64,000 bases of DNA from positions 1 to 64,000 of the forward strand of contig NZ_AEPF01000045.1 of assembly GCF_000193735.1 (NCBI RefSeq), given 5' to 3'. Source of the stretch: Neisseria sicca 4320 (GTDB lineage Bacteria; Pseudomonadota; Gammaproteobacteria; Burkholderiales; Neisseriaceae). A program made the translations under genes and the position numbers. Below the pieces are notes generated by a model. It made no database searches. It was not told the DNA's origin and was given only the letters and a program-made list of their open reading frames with translations. The number at the start of each line of letters is the position of its first letter. Position 1 is the first letter of the stretch. Shown here in pieces: positions 1-8,311 of the stretch.

Positions 1-110
1 AAGGAAAATGAATGTCCATTCGACTGTTGTCTGATTTGGATTGTTGGATAGCGGATTTCGCGGACGAAGCCTACTCTACTTGAGTTATCCTAAGCCTGCA
101 TTGATTGAAT

Positions 111-188
111 AAACAAGGTCGTCTGAAAACGGGGGTAGAACGAGTTTCTCTAAAACTCAAATCTCAAAGTTTTCAGACGACCTTGTTT
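111..188. repeat. Inverted uptake-sequence pair
   Basis: A 20-nt arm containing AGGTCGTCTGAAA at 111-130 is matched by its exact inverse at 169-188, with a 38-nt spacer. The structure could be a terminator, but there is no uridine run and the neighbouring gene is outside the window. Confidence 0.6.
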
Positions 189-495
189 TGACCTGCAACC
201 TGCCCCCTCTCCCGGCTGGCGGGAGAGGGCTGGGGAGAGGGTGGCTCTGCGAGCTATACGAATTTGATTTTACCTAAACCCATAAAGCCACTCCCATCCT
301 AACCTTCCCCGCCGGACGGGGGAAAGGGACAAGTTGCCGTTGCAGCAACGAGTAGCGTGGGCTTTGCCCACGAGATTAATAAAAATTAGATAGTTATCTG
401 ATTCGGATTATTGGATGATGGATTTCGTGGGCGAAGCCCACGCTACGGGTTTGGTTTATCTCAAACGTTAATTGAATAAGACCCGCATCATTGAT

Positions 496-546
496 AAAAA
501 GGTCGTCTGAAAACCTAAATCTTAGGGTTTTCAGACGATCTTTTTT
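496..546 (-). terminator. Uptake-sequence terminator after trmO
   Basis: Inverted uptake sequences form a strong stem flanked by A and T runs, 21 nt beyond the trmO stop. The layout is the usual neisserial intrinsic terminator and could work in both directions. Confidence 0.75.
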
Positions 547-567
547 AATGAAATCAATCACTAAATT

Positions 568-1242
568 TCAAACAACACTTATCCCAATAACCATCGCACG
601 GTTTTTCTCAATTTGAAATCTGACTTCATAATCCGCAATATTCATGACGTAAATCCGTTCAGGAATATTCTGATAGGCAGGACGCGGGTCTTGGGCAATG
701 CTTTGGCCGATGAGGTTTTTGGTGCTTTCAGATAAATTTTCTGCACCGATGTTTTCCAGCCATACGACTTCAAGTTCTTCAGGTTTGCCGCTGACGAAGC
801 CGGATGATGCGTCGGGTTTGGATTCGACAAAGGGGATGTAGGGCTTGATGTCGACAATCGGTGTGCCGTCCAGCAGGTCTGCGCCACTGCAATAAAGGCG
901 GACGGGTTTGCCGGTTTCGATACGGTCGAGCTTTAACAGCGACAGTCCGAGATGATTGGGGCGGTGGGGGCTGCGTGTGGCGAATACGCCCATTTTTTGT
1001 TTGCCGCCGAGCCTCGGTGGGCGCACCATTTGTGCCCAGCTTTCATCCAATACGCCGTGAAAGATAAAACTTATCCACACATAATCGAAGTGTTCCAATC
1101 CGCGTACGCTGTCTGCGGTAAATTCGGGATTCAGCTCGATGCAGACTTCTGCGGCAGGGACCAAACCAGGCTGGCGGGCGACGCCGAATTTCTGTTTGTA
1201 GGGCGAGCGGGCGGTGGCGATGGGGACGATGGTGTAGGTCAT
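568..1242 (-). CDS. trmO: tRNA (N6-threonylcarbamoyladenosine-37) N6-methyltransferase TrmO
   Basis: TrmO adds an N6-methyl group to t6A37 of tRNA-Thr using S-adenosylmethionine. The 224-residue protein follows the YaeB/TsaA fold from end to end. It has an N-terminal ARSPYKQKFGVARQPGL segment, VRPPRLGG, GVFATRSPHRPN (the AdoMet-binding signature) and VDIKPYIPF, then a C-terminal domain with QDPRPAYQ. Length matches the E. coli protein (235 residues). The reading frame continues to a TTG at 1257, but the ATG at 1242 fits the family N terminus better. Neither start has a clear Shine-Dalgarno. The gene is divergent from pncA. The family is certain; the exact start is not. Confidence 0.93.
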   Translation of the reverse strand: MTYTIVPIATARSPYKQKFGVARQPGLVPAAEVCIELNPEFTADSVRGLEHFDYVWISFIFHGVLDESWAQMVRPPRLGGKQKMGVFATRSPHRPNHLGLSLLKLDRIETGKPVRLYCSGADLLDGTPIVDIKPYIPFVESKPDASSGFVSGKPEELEVVWLENIGAENLSESTKNLIGQSIAQDPRPAYQNIPERIYVMNIADYEVRFQIEKNRAMVIGISVV

Positions 1243-1315
1243 GAGGATTGTGGACAAGTTTTTCGGAAAAACGTTATCTTATCACAGCCGGTTTTACCGC
1301 TTTTGGGCAGTAATT

Positions 1316-1324
1316 TGTTATAAT
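1316..1324 (+). promoter_or_regulatory. Extended -10 promoter for pncA
   Basis: TGTTATAAT is a perfect extended -10 element (TGnTATAAT) 32 nt before the pncA start. No good -35 hexamer lies at the right distance, which is typical of extended -10 promoters. Confidence 0.5.
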
Positions 1325-1356
1325 ACAGGGCATTTTAATCGTGTTGAAATGATGAG

Positions 1357-1992
1357 ATGATTGTTTCCATTGATGTCGATGCACAAAAAACTTTCACGCC
1401 TTTGTGTCCTGACGAGCTGCCTGTGAACGAGGGGCATTTGATTGTAGAAGAGTTGAATGCCCAAGCTGCTTTGGCGGATTTGCGCGTGATGACGAAAGAT
1501 GCGCATCATTCGGCAGCGAAATGGCTTGTGGATAACCCTGTTGATATGTTGAAACCGACAGGATTGCCCGATGCGGATTTGACTTGGGTGGCCCATGCGA
1601 TGGTCGGTACGCGCGGCTATGAATTGTTGGACGGGCTGCCTTCTGCCAAGGAATACGATTATTGCGTTTGGAAAGGCATTGATCCTGAATTGCATCCTTA
1701 CGGCGCGTGTTTTCACGATATTGAGGAAAAACTGAGCACAGGGTTGATTGAATGGCTGCGTTGTCAAAATACGGATACGGTCATTGTCGGCGGCTTGGCT
1801 ACGGATTATTGTGTTAAAACAACGGTTTTGCAGTTACTCAAAGGCGGCAATTGGCAGGTTATCGTCAATGAAGCGGCTTGTCGGGGCATTGCGCCGGATA
1901 CGATTGAAACTGCATGGCAGGAAATGCGTTCTGCCGGTGCAATGATCTTAAAAAACGCCGAAGAAATTAAAAAATATATTAATAATCAATAA
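1357..1992 (+). CDS. pncA: Nicotinamidase / isochorismatase-family cysteine hydrolase
   Basis: A 211-residue amidohydrolase of the isochorismatase fold. It most likely deamidates nicotinamide to nicotinate for NAD salvage. The catalytic triad is visible: an aspartate in the IDVDAQKTF segment (D6 or D8), K106 in WKGID, and C152 in GLATDYCV. The metal-site motif TKDAHHS follows near residue 47. Length matches PncA (about 210). The ATG at 1357 has only a weak GATGAG upstream. The gene stands alone behind an extended -10 promoter and is followed by a parS-like site and waaC. A different amide substrate cannot be excluded, because the family is broad. Confidence 0.85.
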   Translation: MIVSIDVDAQKTFTPLCPDELPVNEGHLIVEELNAQAALADLRVMTKDAHHSAAKWLVDNPVDMLKPTGLPDADLTWVAHAMVGTRGYELLDGLPSAKEYDYCVWKGIDPELHPYGACFHDIEEKLSTGLIEWLRCQNTDTVIVGGLATDYCVKTTVLQLLKGGNWQVIVNEAACRGIAPDTIETAWQEMRSAGAMILKNAEEIKKYINNQ

Positions 1993-2000
1993 TTTATAAT

Positions 2001-2016
2001 TGTTTCACGTGAAATC
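2001..2016. other. parS-like ParB binding site 1
   Basis: TGTTTCACGTGAAATC matches the bacterial parS consensus TGTTTCACGTGAAACA at 14 of 16 positions, including the whole palindromic core. It lies in the 35-bp gap between pncA and waaC. Confidence 0.7.
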
Positions 2017-2027
2017 CCTTACTGAAT

Positions 2028-2996
2028 ATGAAAATTTTGCTTGTCCGCTTGTCCAGTATGGGCGATTTAATTCACACTTTGCCCGCAATTGAAGATTTAG
2101 CGCGACAATGCCCTGATGTGGAACTCCATTGGTTGTGTGAAGCCGGATTTGCGGATATTGCGCGCCTGCATCCGTTTGTGAAAAAAATCCATGTGATAAA
2201 ATGGCGGCAATGGCGCAAACATCTCTTTCAGGCAGAAACTTGGCAGGAAATAGGTCGTCTGAAACAGGCCTTGCGGCAGGAAGCATTTGATTTTGTATTG
2301 GACAGTCAAGGTCTGATTAAAAGCGCGTGTTTCGCCAAAATGGCAAAATCCCCTATTTATGGTTTGGATAAACACAGCGCGCGCGAGGGGTTGGCTGCGT
2401 TGGCGTATGCGAAAACATACGCTGTACCCAAAGGTAAAAATGCCGTTTGGCGCAACCGTGAGCTGTTCGCCCAAGTCTTTGGCTATGCGATGCCTGAAAC
2501 GCAGGTATTTGGTATGACCGTTCCCGAAGCAGGTGGTCTGAAAAACTTAGAGCAGCCGTATTATGCGGCTTTGCACGCGACCAGCCGGGACAGTAAATTA
2601 TGGTCTGTAGAAAATTGGCGAGCGTTGCTGCAAAAATTAAATGAAGAACAACAATGCAACGTTTACCTGCCATGGGGAAATGAAACTGAAAAGACGCGTG
2701 CCGAACAGATTGCAGACGGACTGCCGTTTGCCATTGTGTGCGACAAAATGAATTTATTGCAGGCGGCGTATCTGTTGAAACACGCGGTCGGAATTGTCGG
2801 CGTGGATACCGGTTTGCTGCATTTGGCAAATGCTTTGGAAAAACCTGTGGTCGGTATTTATACAGATACCGATCCGATTAAAACAGGCGTTCAAGTTTCG
2901 GCTGTTGCAAAAAATTTAGGCAATATCGGGCAGATTCCGACTGCAGATTTGGTTTATCAAACGTTGATGGATTGTGTTGCAGCAGACAAAGGCTAA
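2028..2996 (+). CDS. waaC: Lipopolysaccharide heptosyltransferase I
   Basis: WaaC transfers the first L-glycero-D-manno-heptose from ADP-heptose to Kdo in the inner core of lipooligosaccharide, at the cytoplasmic face of the inner membrane. The 322-residue sequence is a GT9-family GT-B enzyme. It has the N-terminal MKILLVRLSSMGDLIHTLPA signature, the acceptor-side DSQGLIKSA near residues 92-100, and the donor-site GVDTGLLHLANAL near 258-270. E. coli WaaC has 319 residues. No clear Shine-Dalgarno precedes the ATG. WaaF is the main alternative, but the SSMGDLIHTLP and GVDTGL signatures favour WaaC. Confidence 0.92.
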   Translation: MKILLVRLSSMGDLIHTLPAIEDLARQCPDVELHWLCEAGFADIARLHPFVKKIHVIKWRQWRKHLFQAETWQEIGRLKQALRQEAFDFVLDSQGLIKSACFAKMAKSPIYGLDKHSAREGLAALAYAKTYAVPKGKNAVWRNRELFAQVFGYAMPETQVFGMTVPEAGGLKNLEQPYYAALHATSRDSKLWSVENWRALLQKLNEEQQCNVYLPWGNETEKTRAEQIADGLPFAIVCDKMNLLQAAYLLKHAVGIVGVDTGLLHLANALEKPVVGIYTDTDPIKTGVQVSAVAKNLGNIGQIPTADLVYQTLMDCVAADKG

Positions 2997-3088
2997 AAGG
3001 TCGTCTGAAACTGATATAGCGCCTGATATTTTCCAGTTTGTTGAGTGTAGGAATGTATATCTACCAGCCTGAGTAAATGCTTTAAAAA

Positions 3089-3097
3089 TGGTATAAT
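3089..3097 (+). promoter_or_regulatory. Extended -10 promoter for etfBA
   Basis: TGGTATAAT is a perfect extended -10 element, placing transcription start near 3104 and giving a leader of about 120 nt before etfB. The -35 region (CTGAGT) is weak. Confidence 0.55.
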
Positions 3098-3222
3098 CGG
3101 CAAGCATTATCCGAAAGATTTCTGAATGAATTCGTTTTTAAAAAAAACGGATTTGATTTTATAGGGAAGAAGGTTTGGCTATCGCTTGATAGCGAGAGCA
3201 GCGTTCTTTTTAGGAGAATTCA

Positions 3223-3972
3223 ATGAAAGCACTGGTCGCAGTAAAGCGCGTAGTGGACTACAACGTCAAAGTTCGTGTAAAAGCCGATGGGTCGGATGTG
3301 GATATCGGCAATGTCAAAATGTCGATGAATCCGTTTGACGAAATCGCAGTGGAAGAAGCCGTCCGTTTGAAAGAAGCCGGAAAAGTAAGCGAAATCGTAG
3401 CGGTTTCTTTGGGCGAGAAAAAATGCGAAGAAACGTTGCGTACCGCTTTGGCGATGGGTGCCGACCGTGCGATTCATGTTGAAACCGATGCAAAATTGGA
3501 GCCGCTGGCAGTTGCCAAGCTGCTGAAAGCTGTTGCGGGCAAAGAAAATCCGCAAATTTTCTTTTTGGGCAAACAGGCGATTGATGATGATGCCAACCAA
3601 GTGGCGCAAATGCTGGCAGCTTTGCTGAATGCGGCGCAAGGTACGTTTGCCTCCAAAGTACAAATTGAAGGCGACGAAGTACAGATTGTGCGCGAAATCG
3701 ATGGCGGTGAAGAAACCATAGCATTGAAACTGCCTGCTGTCATCAGCGCTGATTTGCGTTTGAACGAACCGCGCTTTGTCAAACTCCCCAATATTATGGC
3801 GGCAAAGAAAAAACCTTTGGAGAAAATGGCTCCTGCCGATTTGGCTGCCGACATTTCACCTCGTCTGAAAACGGTGAAATTCGCCGAACCTAAAGCGCGT
3901 CAGGCAGGCGTAAAAGTGGCAAGCGTTGCCGAATTGGTTGAAAAATTGAAAAACGAAGCCAAAGTGATTTGA
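3223..3972 (+). CDS. etfB: Electron transfer flavoprotein beta subunit
   Basis: The beta subunit of the heterodimeric ETF accepts electrons from acyl-CoA and related dehydrogenases and passes them to ETF-ubiquinone oxidoreductase. The 249-residue protein opens with the ETF-beta signature MKALVAVKRVVDYNVKVRVK and has the beta-family block VISADLRLNEPRFVKLPNIM near residues 172-191. It is preceded by TAGGAGAATTC, an excellent ribosome binding site. It is followed after 10 nt by etfA, so the two are co-transcribed from the extended -10 promoter at 3089. The acyl-CoA dehydrogenase at 14,400 is a plausible electron donor. Confidence 0.96.
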   Translation: MKALVAVKRVVDYNVKVRVKADGSDVDIGNVKMSMNPFDEIAVEEAVRLKEAGKVSEIVAVSLGEKKCEETLRTALAMGADRAIHVETDAKLEPLAVAKLLKAVAGKENPQIFFLGKQAIDDDANQVAQMLAALLNAAQGTFASKVQIEGDEVQIVREIDGGEETIALKLPAVISADLRLNEPRFVKLPNIMAAKKKPLEKMAPADLAADISPRLKTVKFAEPKARQAGVKVASVAELVEKLKNEAKVI

Positions 3973-3982
3973 GGAGACTGAA

Positions 3983-4918
3983 ATGAGCGTATTGATTATT
4001 GCCGAACACGACAACAAACAGTTAAATCCTGCCACTTTGCATGCTGTTACCGCTGCCGCCAAACTGGGTAAAGTCGATTTATTGGTTGCCGGAAATAGCG
4101 CATCAACCGTAGTGGAATTCGCGAAACAAGTAGCGGGTGTTGATAAAGTTTTGGTTGTAGATGCTGCCCATTATGCCGAAGGTTTGGCTGAAGAACTGGC
4201 TCCGTTGGTTGTCAAATTGACAGCGGATTACCGCTATGTTGCAGCAACGGCAACCACATTCGGTAAAAACCTTTTACCTCGCGTAGCAGCCTTATTAGAC
4301 GTACCGCAAATTTCTGATTTGACTGAGATTGTGGATAACAAAACTTTTGTACGCCCCATTTATGCAGGTAATGCATTTGAAACCGTGCAAGCCGATTCAG
4401 AAAAATTGGTGCTGACCTTCCGTGCAACGGCTTTTGACGCAGCATCGGCGCAAGGTGGGAATGCTGAGGCGGTTAATGTTGAAGCTACTCCTGCCCAAAA
4501 CCTGAGCCGTTTTGTGAACCGCCAGCTTTCTCATTCCGATCGTCCTGAGTTGACTCAGGCAAAAGTGATTGTTTCCGGTGGTCGTGCGCTGGGTAGTGCG
4601 GAGAAATTTAATGAAGTGCTGACACCGTTGGCGGATGTTTTAGGTGCGGCAATCGGCGCATCCCGTGCGGCGGTTGATGCCGAATATGCGCCGAATGATG
4701 TTCAAGTCGGACAAACCGGTAAAGTCGTTGCACCGCAGCTCTATTTTGCAATCGGTATTTCAGGCGCGATTCAACACGTTGCCGGTATGCAAGACAGCAA
4801 AGTGATTGTCGCAATCAACAAAGATGCCGATGCGCCGATTTTCAATGTGGCCGATTACGGATTGGTTGGCGATTTATTTGAAATCGTTCCACAATTAACA
4901 GAAGCATTGAAAAATTGA
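3983..4918 (+). CDS. etfA: Electron transfer flavoprotein alpha subunit
   Basis: The 311-residue alpha subunit carries most of the FAD site of ETF. The N-terminal half is the Rossmann-like domain that pairs with EtfB. The C-terminal half has the FAD-domain signatures VSGGRALGSAEKF (about 197-209), GQTGKVVAPQLY and GISGAIQHVAGM (about 250-270). GAGGAGACTGAA upstream gives a strong ribosome binding site. The gene is second in the etfBA operon. The stop is directly followed by a parS-like site and an inverted uptake-sequence pair. Confidence 0.96.
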   Translation: MSVLIIAEHDNKQLNPATLHAVTAAAKLGKVDLLVAGNSASTVVEFAKQVAGVDKVLVVDAAHYAEGLAEELAPLVVKLTADYRYVAATATTFGKNLLPRVAALLDVPQISDLTEIVDNKTFVRPIYAGNAFETVQADSEKLVLTFRATAFDAASAQGGNAEAVNVEATPAQNLSRFVNRQLSHSDRPELTQAKVIVSGGRALGSAEKFNEVLTPLADVLGAAIGASRAAVDAEYAPNDVQVGQTGKVVAPQLYFAIGISGAIQHVAGMQDSKVIVAINKDADAPIFNVADYGLVGDLFEIVPQLTEALKN

Positions 4919-4934
4919 TGTTTCACGTGAAACG
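4919..4934. other. parS-like ParB binding site 2
   Basis: TGTTTCACGTGAAACG matches the parS consensus at 15 of 16 positions. It begins within 1 nt of the etfA stop codon and is about 2.9 kb from the first site. Confidence 0.78.
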
Positions 4935-4969
4935 TTCAGACGACCTTGTTATTCATGAGGTCGTCTGAA
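4935..4969. terminator. Inverted uptake-sequence pair after etfA
   Basis: TTCAGACGACCT and AGGTCGTCTGAA form a 12-bp perfect stem around an 11-nt loop. There is no uridine run, so termination would be weak. Confidence 0.5.
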
Positions 4970-4980
4970 AACATTTCAGC

Positions 4981-5592
4981 ATGATTACGACTTATAAAAC
5001 CATTACTTCCCCGACGCAGACTGAGTTTAAAGATAAAGGCAGCCGTTTTATCGCATTTGCCTATCCGATTCGGACATTGGCTGATGTGAAAAAATACCTC
5101 GATCCGTTAAAGGAAGAGCATCATAAAGCGCGACACTGGTGCTATGCCTATCGTTTGGGTGTGGATGGCATGCAATTTCGCGCCAACGATGATGGAGAGC
5201 CGTCAGGAAGTGCTGGGCGACCGATTTTGGGACAGATTGATTCGGTGGGTGTAACCGATGTTTTGGTCGTTGTCGTGCGCTATTTCGGCGGTACGTTATT
5301 GGGTGTTCCCGGTCTGATTCATGCATACAAAGAGGCAACGGCTCAGGCGTTGGCGGTTGCAGAAGTGGTTGAAAAGAATATTGAAAAAACTGTTTGGCTG
5401 AAATGTGAATATCCGTTTTTGAATGAAGCGATACGCATCGCTAAACAATATCAGGCGGATATATTGGAGCAGGATTTACAGTTGGATTGCCGATTGACGG
5501 TAAGTTTGTCGTTGGCAAATTATGAGGCCTGTGTTTCGGCTTGGAAGAATACGCGGCAGATTGAGGTAAATACAGAAAAACCTTTTGAATAA
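4981..5592 (+). CDS. yigZ: YigZ/IMPACT-family protein
   Basis: A 203-residue member of the UPF0029/IMPACT family, whose molecular role in bacteria is unsettled; eukaryotic IMPACT proteins bind the translational regulator GCN1. The diagnostic block is present: KGSRFIAFAYP near residue 20, HHKARHWCYAYR, NDDGEPSGSAGRPILGQI and VVVRYFGGTLLGVPGLIHAY near 99-118. The C-terminal DUF1949-type half follows. Length is typical (about 200). Only a weak ribosome binding site is visible. The gene ends at a bidirectional terminator shared with the convergent DUF4298 gene. Confidence 0.85.
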   Translation: MITTYKTITSPTQTEFKDKGSRFIAFAYPIRTLADVKKYLDPLKEEHHKARHWCYAYRLGVDGMQFRANDDGEPSGSAGRPILGQIDSVGVTDVLVVVVRYFGGTLLGVPGLIHAYKEATAQALAVAEVVEKNIEKTVWLKCEYPFLNEAIRIAKQYQADILEQDLQLDCRLTVSLSLANYEACVSAWKNTRQIEVNTEKPFE

Positions 5593-5640
5593 AAAGGTCG
5601 TCTGAAACAGCTTGCAGCATGGTATTTCAGACGACCCTTT
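5591..5640. terminator. Bidirectional uptake-sequence terminator
   Basis: AAAAAGGTCGTCTGAAA and its inverse form a stem with A and T runs on both sides. It separates the convergent yigZ and DUF4298 genes. Confidence 0.75.
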
Positions 5641-5644
5641 GAAT

Positions 5645-5962
5645 TTAAGCTTCTTGTGTATATCTGTCCAAGGCATCGACGCTGGAGCGTAAATATAGCC
5701 AGGCTAATTGATGGAATTCGCCCAGCGCGTTCCATAACGCATCTTCACTCATAATGCTGTATTCGCCTTCCGTGCGCAAATCCAGTTCTGCCCCATCTTC
5801 AATAGCCTGATGACACGCCTGATATTCGTGGGTATAGAAATTATCCATATCGCGGATCAAAGCGACGGCATGTTTCCAGCGTTTTAGGTCTTCTTCCAAT
5901 TGCGGTAGCAAATGACACCATTCGCGGTATTTGCTTTGGATTTCATCAATACGTTTTTGCAT
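5645..5962 (-). CDS. DUF4298 domain protein
   Basis: A small acidic, helical, presumably cytoplasmic protein of 105 residues that resembles DUF4298 proteins; function unknown. It begins MQKRIDEIQSKYREWCHLLP, has a conserved-looking WKHAVALIRDMDNFY segment and ends with a WLYLRSSVDALDRY helix. The frame is open up to 6064. The ATG at 5962 is chosen because it has AAAAAAGGACAAGCAACC directly upstream, an ideal Shine-Dalgarno, whereas the upstream extension has none. The gene is divergent from purD across a 155-bp gap. Confidence 0.72.
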   Translation of the reverse strand: MQKRIDEIQSKYREWCHLLPQLEEDLKRWKHAVALIRDMDNFYTHEYQACHQAIEDGAELDLRTEGEYSIMSEDALWNALGEFHQLAWLYLRSSVDALDRYTQEA

Positions 5963-6117
5963 GGTTGCTTGTCCTTTTTTAATTTGTGAATAAGTTGAAT
6001 AGGTTGCATAGTGAAATGAAGTGGTCTTTGTTTGATTCCACCAAAATTTCTTCAAATGGGACAAAAGTCCCCTATGTCGAGTTTTCGTTAAAAGTACATA
6101 TTTGTCAAGGAGATGGG

Positions 6118-7389
6118 ATGAAACTGCTGGTTATCGGTAATGGCGGTCGCGAACACGCGCTGGCTTGGAAATTGGCGCAGTCGCCTAAAGTGGAAACAGT
6201 ATTTGTTGCACCCGGTAACGCGGGTACGGCGATTGAACCCAAGTTGCAAAACATCGCCTTGACTGCGCATCAGGATTTGATTGAATTCTGCCGTAAAGAA
6301 AATATTGCTTTTACCGTCGTCGGTCCTGAAGCGCCTTTGGCGGCGGGTATTGTGGATGATTTCCGTACTGCAGGGCTGAAAATTTTTGGGCCTACACAAT
6401 ATGCGGCCCAGTTGGAAAGCTCTAAAGATTTCGCCAAAGCATTTATGGCGAAATACAATATTCCGACCGCACAATACCAAACCTTTGAAAACGCCGATGC
6501 TGCACACGATTACGTTAATCGAAAAGGTGCGCCCATCGTCGTCAAAGCCGATGGTTTGGCGGCAGGTAAAGGCGTGATTGTGGCGATGACTTTGGATGAA
6601 GCGCATGCTGCCATTGACGATATGCTGCTGGGCAACAAAATGGGCAATGCCGGCGCGCGGGTTGTGATTGAAGATTTCCTGCAAGGAGAAGAAGCGAGCT
6701 TTATCGTCATGGTTGATGACAATCATGTGTTGCCTATGGCGACCAGCCAAGACCACAAGCGTCTTTTAGACGACGATAAAGGCCCGAATACGGGCGGTAT
6801 GGGCGCGTACAGTCCCGCGCCTGTGGTAACGCCCGCCGTGTACGAGCGCACGATGAACGAGATTATTTTGCCGACCGTAGCGGGTATGAAAGCAGAAGGG
6901 CATGAGTTTACCGGCTTCCTGTACGCAGGTTTGATGATTGATCAAAGCGGCGCACCCTATACGATTGAGTTTAACTGCCGTTTCGGCGATCCCGAAACCC
7001 AGCCGATTATGAGTCGTCTGAACAGCGACTTGGCGGATTTGGTCGAAGCAGCAATAGACGGCAAACTCGATAGCGTAACCGCAGAATGGAATCCGCAAAC
7101 TGCCGTAGGAGTGGTGCTGGCGGCGCAAAATTACCCTGAAACGCCCAAAAAAGGCGATGTTATTTCCGGTCTGGATGCTGCCAACCGAATCGGCAAAGTT
7201 TTCCATGCAGGCACAACGGCAAACGAGAAAGGCGACGTATTGACCAACGGCGGACGCGTATTGTGTGTCGTAGGATTGGGCGACGATGTGACTCAAGCCA
7301 AAGCCAAGGCGTATAGCGCATTGGAAAAAATCAGCTTCGACGGCATGCAATATCGTAAAGACATTGCCGACAAAGCCATCAACCGTTAA
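6118..7389 (+). CDS. purD: Phosphoribosylamine-glycine ligase
   Basis: GAR synthetase is the second step of purine synthesis: phosphoribosylamine + glycine + ATP gives glycinamide ribonucleotide. The 423-residue protein opens with the GARS N-domain MKLLVIGNGGREHALAW. It has the ATP-grasp loop VVKADGLAAGKGV near residues 141-153, DHKRLLDDDKGPNTGGMGAYSPAP, and FNCRFGDPETQ. The frame is open back to 5986. The start at 6118 is chosen because it matches the family N terminus and follows CAAGGAGATGGG. purD stands alone and ends at a small uptake-sequence stem shared with the next gene. purB, another purine gene, lies elsewhere in the window. Confidence 0.97.
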   Translation: MKLLVIGNGGREHALAWKLAQSPKVETVFVAPGNAGTAIEPKLQNIALTAHQDLIEFCRKENIAFTVVGPEAPLAAGIVDDFRTAGLKIFGPTQYAAQLESSKDFAKAFMAKYNIPTAQYQTFENADAAHDYVNRKGAPIVVKADGLAAGKGVIVAMTLDEAHAAIDDMLLGNKMGNAGARVVIEDFLQGEEASFIVMVDDNHVLPMATSQDHKRLLDDDKGPNTGGMGAYSPAPVVTPAVYERTMNEIILPTVAGMKAEGHEFTGFLYAGLMIDQSGAPYTIEFNCRFGDPETQPIMSRLNSDLADLVEAAIDGKLDSVTAEWNPQTAVGVVLAAQNYPETPKKGDVISGLDAANRIGKVFHAGTTANEKGDVLTNGGRVLCVVGLGDDVTQAKAKAYSALEKISFDGMQYRKDIADKAINR

Positions 7390-7399
7390 TCAAAGAAAT

Positions 7400-7436
7400 A
7401 GGTCGTCTGAAAACATGATTGTGTTTCAGACGACCT
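7400..7436 (+). terminator. Uptake-sequence stem between purD and tsaC-like gene
   Basis: AGGTCGTCTGAAA and its inverse form a 13-bp stem with an 11-nt loop, 11 nt past the purD stop. It lies just before the next start codon, so it may be only a partial terminator. Confidence 0.5.
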
Positions 7437-7444
7437 TCCCTATC

Positions 7445-8014
7445 ATGCTATTCCCCAGAATCCTTTCAGCTTCGACGCTTCGCAAGCTGCAATCCCATCT
7501 TAAAAAAGGCGGCTTGGTCGCCTATCCTACCGAGTCCTGCTACGGCATAGGCTGTATCCCGACCTTGCCTAAGGCACTCAACCGATTGATTCATCTGAAA
7601 AAAAGACCGCAACATAAAGGCATGATTGTCATTGGCAACCAATTGGAGCAATTACAGCCCCTGCTCAAAAGGTCGTCTGAAAACATTCAAACCATGCTCA
7701 AAAACGAATGGCCTGCGCCCAAAACCTTTCTGCTTCCAGCGGCTGCTGACGTTTTACCCGCATTGCGCGGAAAAAGACGCAGCAAACTGGCTGTCAGGGT
7801 TCCTGCCCATGCAGGTGCGCGCCGCTTGTGTCAGGCTTTGAAAACGCCTTTGGTCTCGACTTCGTGTAACCGCGCAGGCAAACGCGCGTGTAGAACGGAG
7901 CGGGAAGTGAGAAGACAGTTTGGAAGGAATGTATGGGTAGTCGGCGGTTTAATCGGCAAACAAAAGTCGCCGAGTCAGATTATTGATGGGGAAACAGGTG
8001 TTCGCTTGCGTTAG
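7445..8014 (+). CDS. tsaC: TsaC/YrdC-family threonylcarbamoyl-AMP synthase
   Basis: This family makes threonylcarbamoyl-AMP from threonine, bicarbonate and ATP for the t6A37 modification of tRNA, the same nucleotide that TrmO methylates. The 189-residue protein matches E. coli TsaC in length (190). It has KKGGLVAYPTESCYGIGC (residues 20-37), the substrate motif KKRPQHKGM (52-60), AVRVPAH, and TPLVSTSCNRAG near the C terminus. The frame runs back to 7364 through the purD end and the terminator stem. The ATG at 7445 is chosen on length. An uptake sequence at 7669-7684 is read through as KRSSENI. Short YrdC domains can have other roles, so the symbol is likely rather than certain. Confidence 0.85.
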   Translation: MLFPRILSASTLRKLQSHLKKGGLVAYPTESCYGIGCIPTLPKALNRLIHLKKRPQHKGMIVIGNQLEQLQPLLKRSSENIQTMLKNEWPAPKTFLLPAAADVLPALRGKRRSKLAVRVPAHAGARRLCQALKTPLVSTSCNRAGKRACRTEREVRRQFGRNVWVVGGLIGKQKSPSQIIDGETGVRLR

Positions 8015-8054
8015 AAATCGGATGGATGGGATGAGTAGGAATTGTGGTTTGAAC

Positions 8055-8161
8055 TATAGTGGATTAAAATTGCAATGATACGGCGTTGCCCACGCCCTTA
8101 TGTACTATCTGTACACGACGGGCGTTGCCGCCTTGTCTCATTTTTATTTTAATCCACTATA
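8055..8161. repeat. Correia repeat enclosed element, internally deleted
   Basis: TATAGTGGATTAAAAT at the left and TTTTAATCCACTATA at the right are the CREE terminal inverted repeats. The 107-bp size fits the short CREE class with the central segment missing. CREE ends often carry promoter and integration-host-factor sites. The element lies between the tsaC-like gene and a convergent lipoprotein gene. Confidence 0.85.
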
Positions 8162-8220
8162 ATAAACCGCGTATTCAATAAAATGTGGATAATCCTGAAT
8201 ATAACTTTCCCGAAAAAACT

Positions 8221-8269
8221 AAAAAAGGTCGTCTGAATCCCCATATTCATGGTTTTCAGACGACCTTTT
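8221..8269. terminator. Bidirectional uptake-sequence terminator
   Basis: AAAAAAGGTCGTCTGAA is paired with TTTTCAGACGACCTTTT, a strong stem with flanking A and T runs, downstream of the convergent lipoprotein gene. Confidence 0.75.
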
Positions 8270-8311
8270 GATTTGACTATCTTGTGGATAAGTATGTAGA
8301 TAAGTTGGGCA

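Larger units (their letters stand above)
1..567. other. Gene-free left edge made of decayed repeats
   Basis: No coding region is supported here. The stretch holds two inverted uptake-sequence pairs (111-188 and 496-546). It also holds two facing copies of a repeat built on GCGTGGGCTTTGCCCACG (about 354-376 and 428-446) and a run of CCCTCTCCC/GGGAGAGGG palindromes near 201-240. The GCGTGGGCTTTGCCCACG motif recurs near 36,345 and 36,775, so it is a dispersed intergenic repeat of this genome. A decayed relative of it may lie at 55-85. Confidence 0.6.

Noticed and set aside
4300..4316. ATTAGACG inside etfA as a further ECF promoter
   Set aside because: It is within coding sequence, has no TGTAAG partner at 16 nt, and no gene starts at a suitable distance on that strand.
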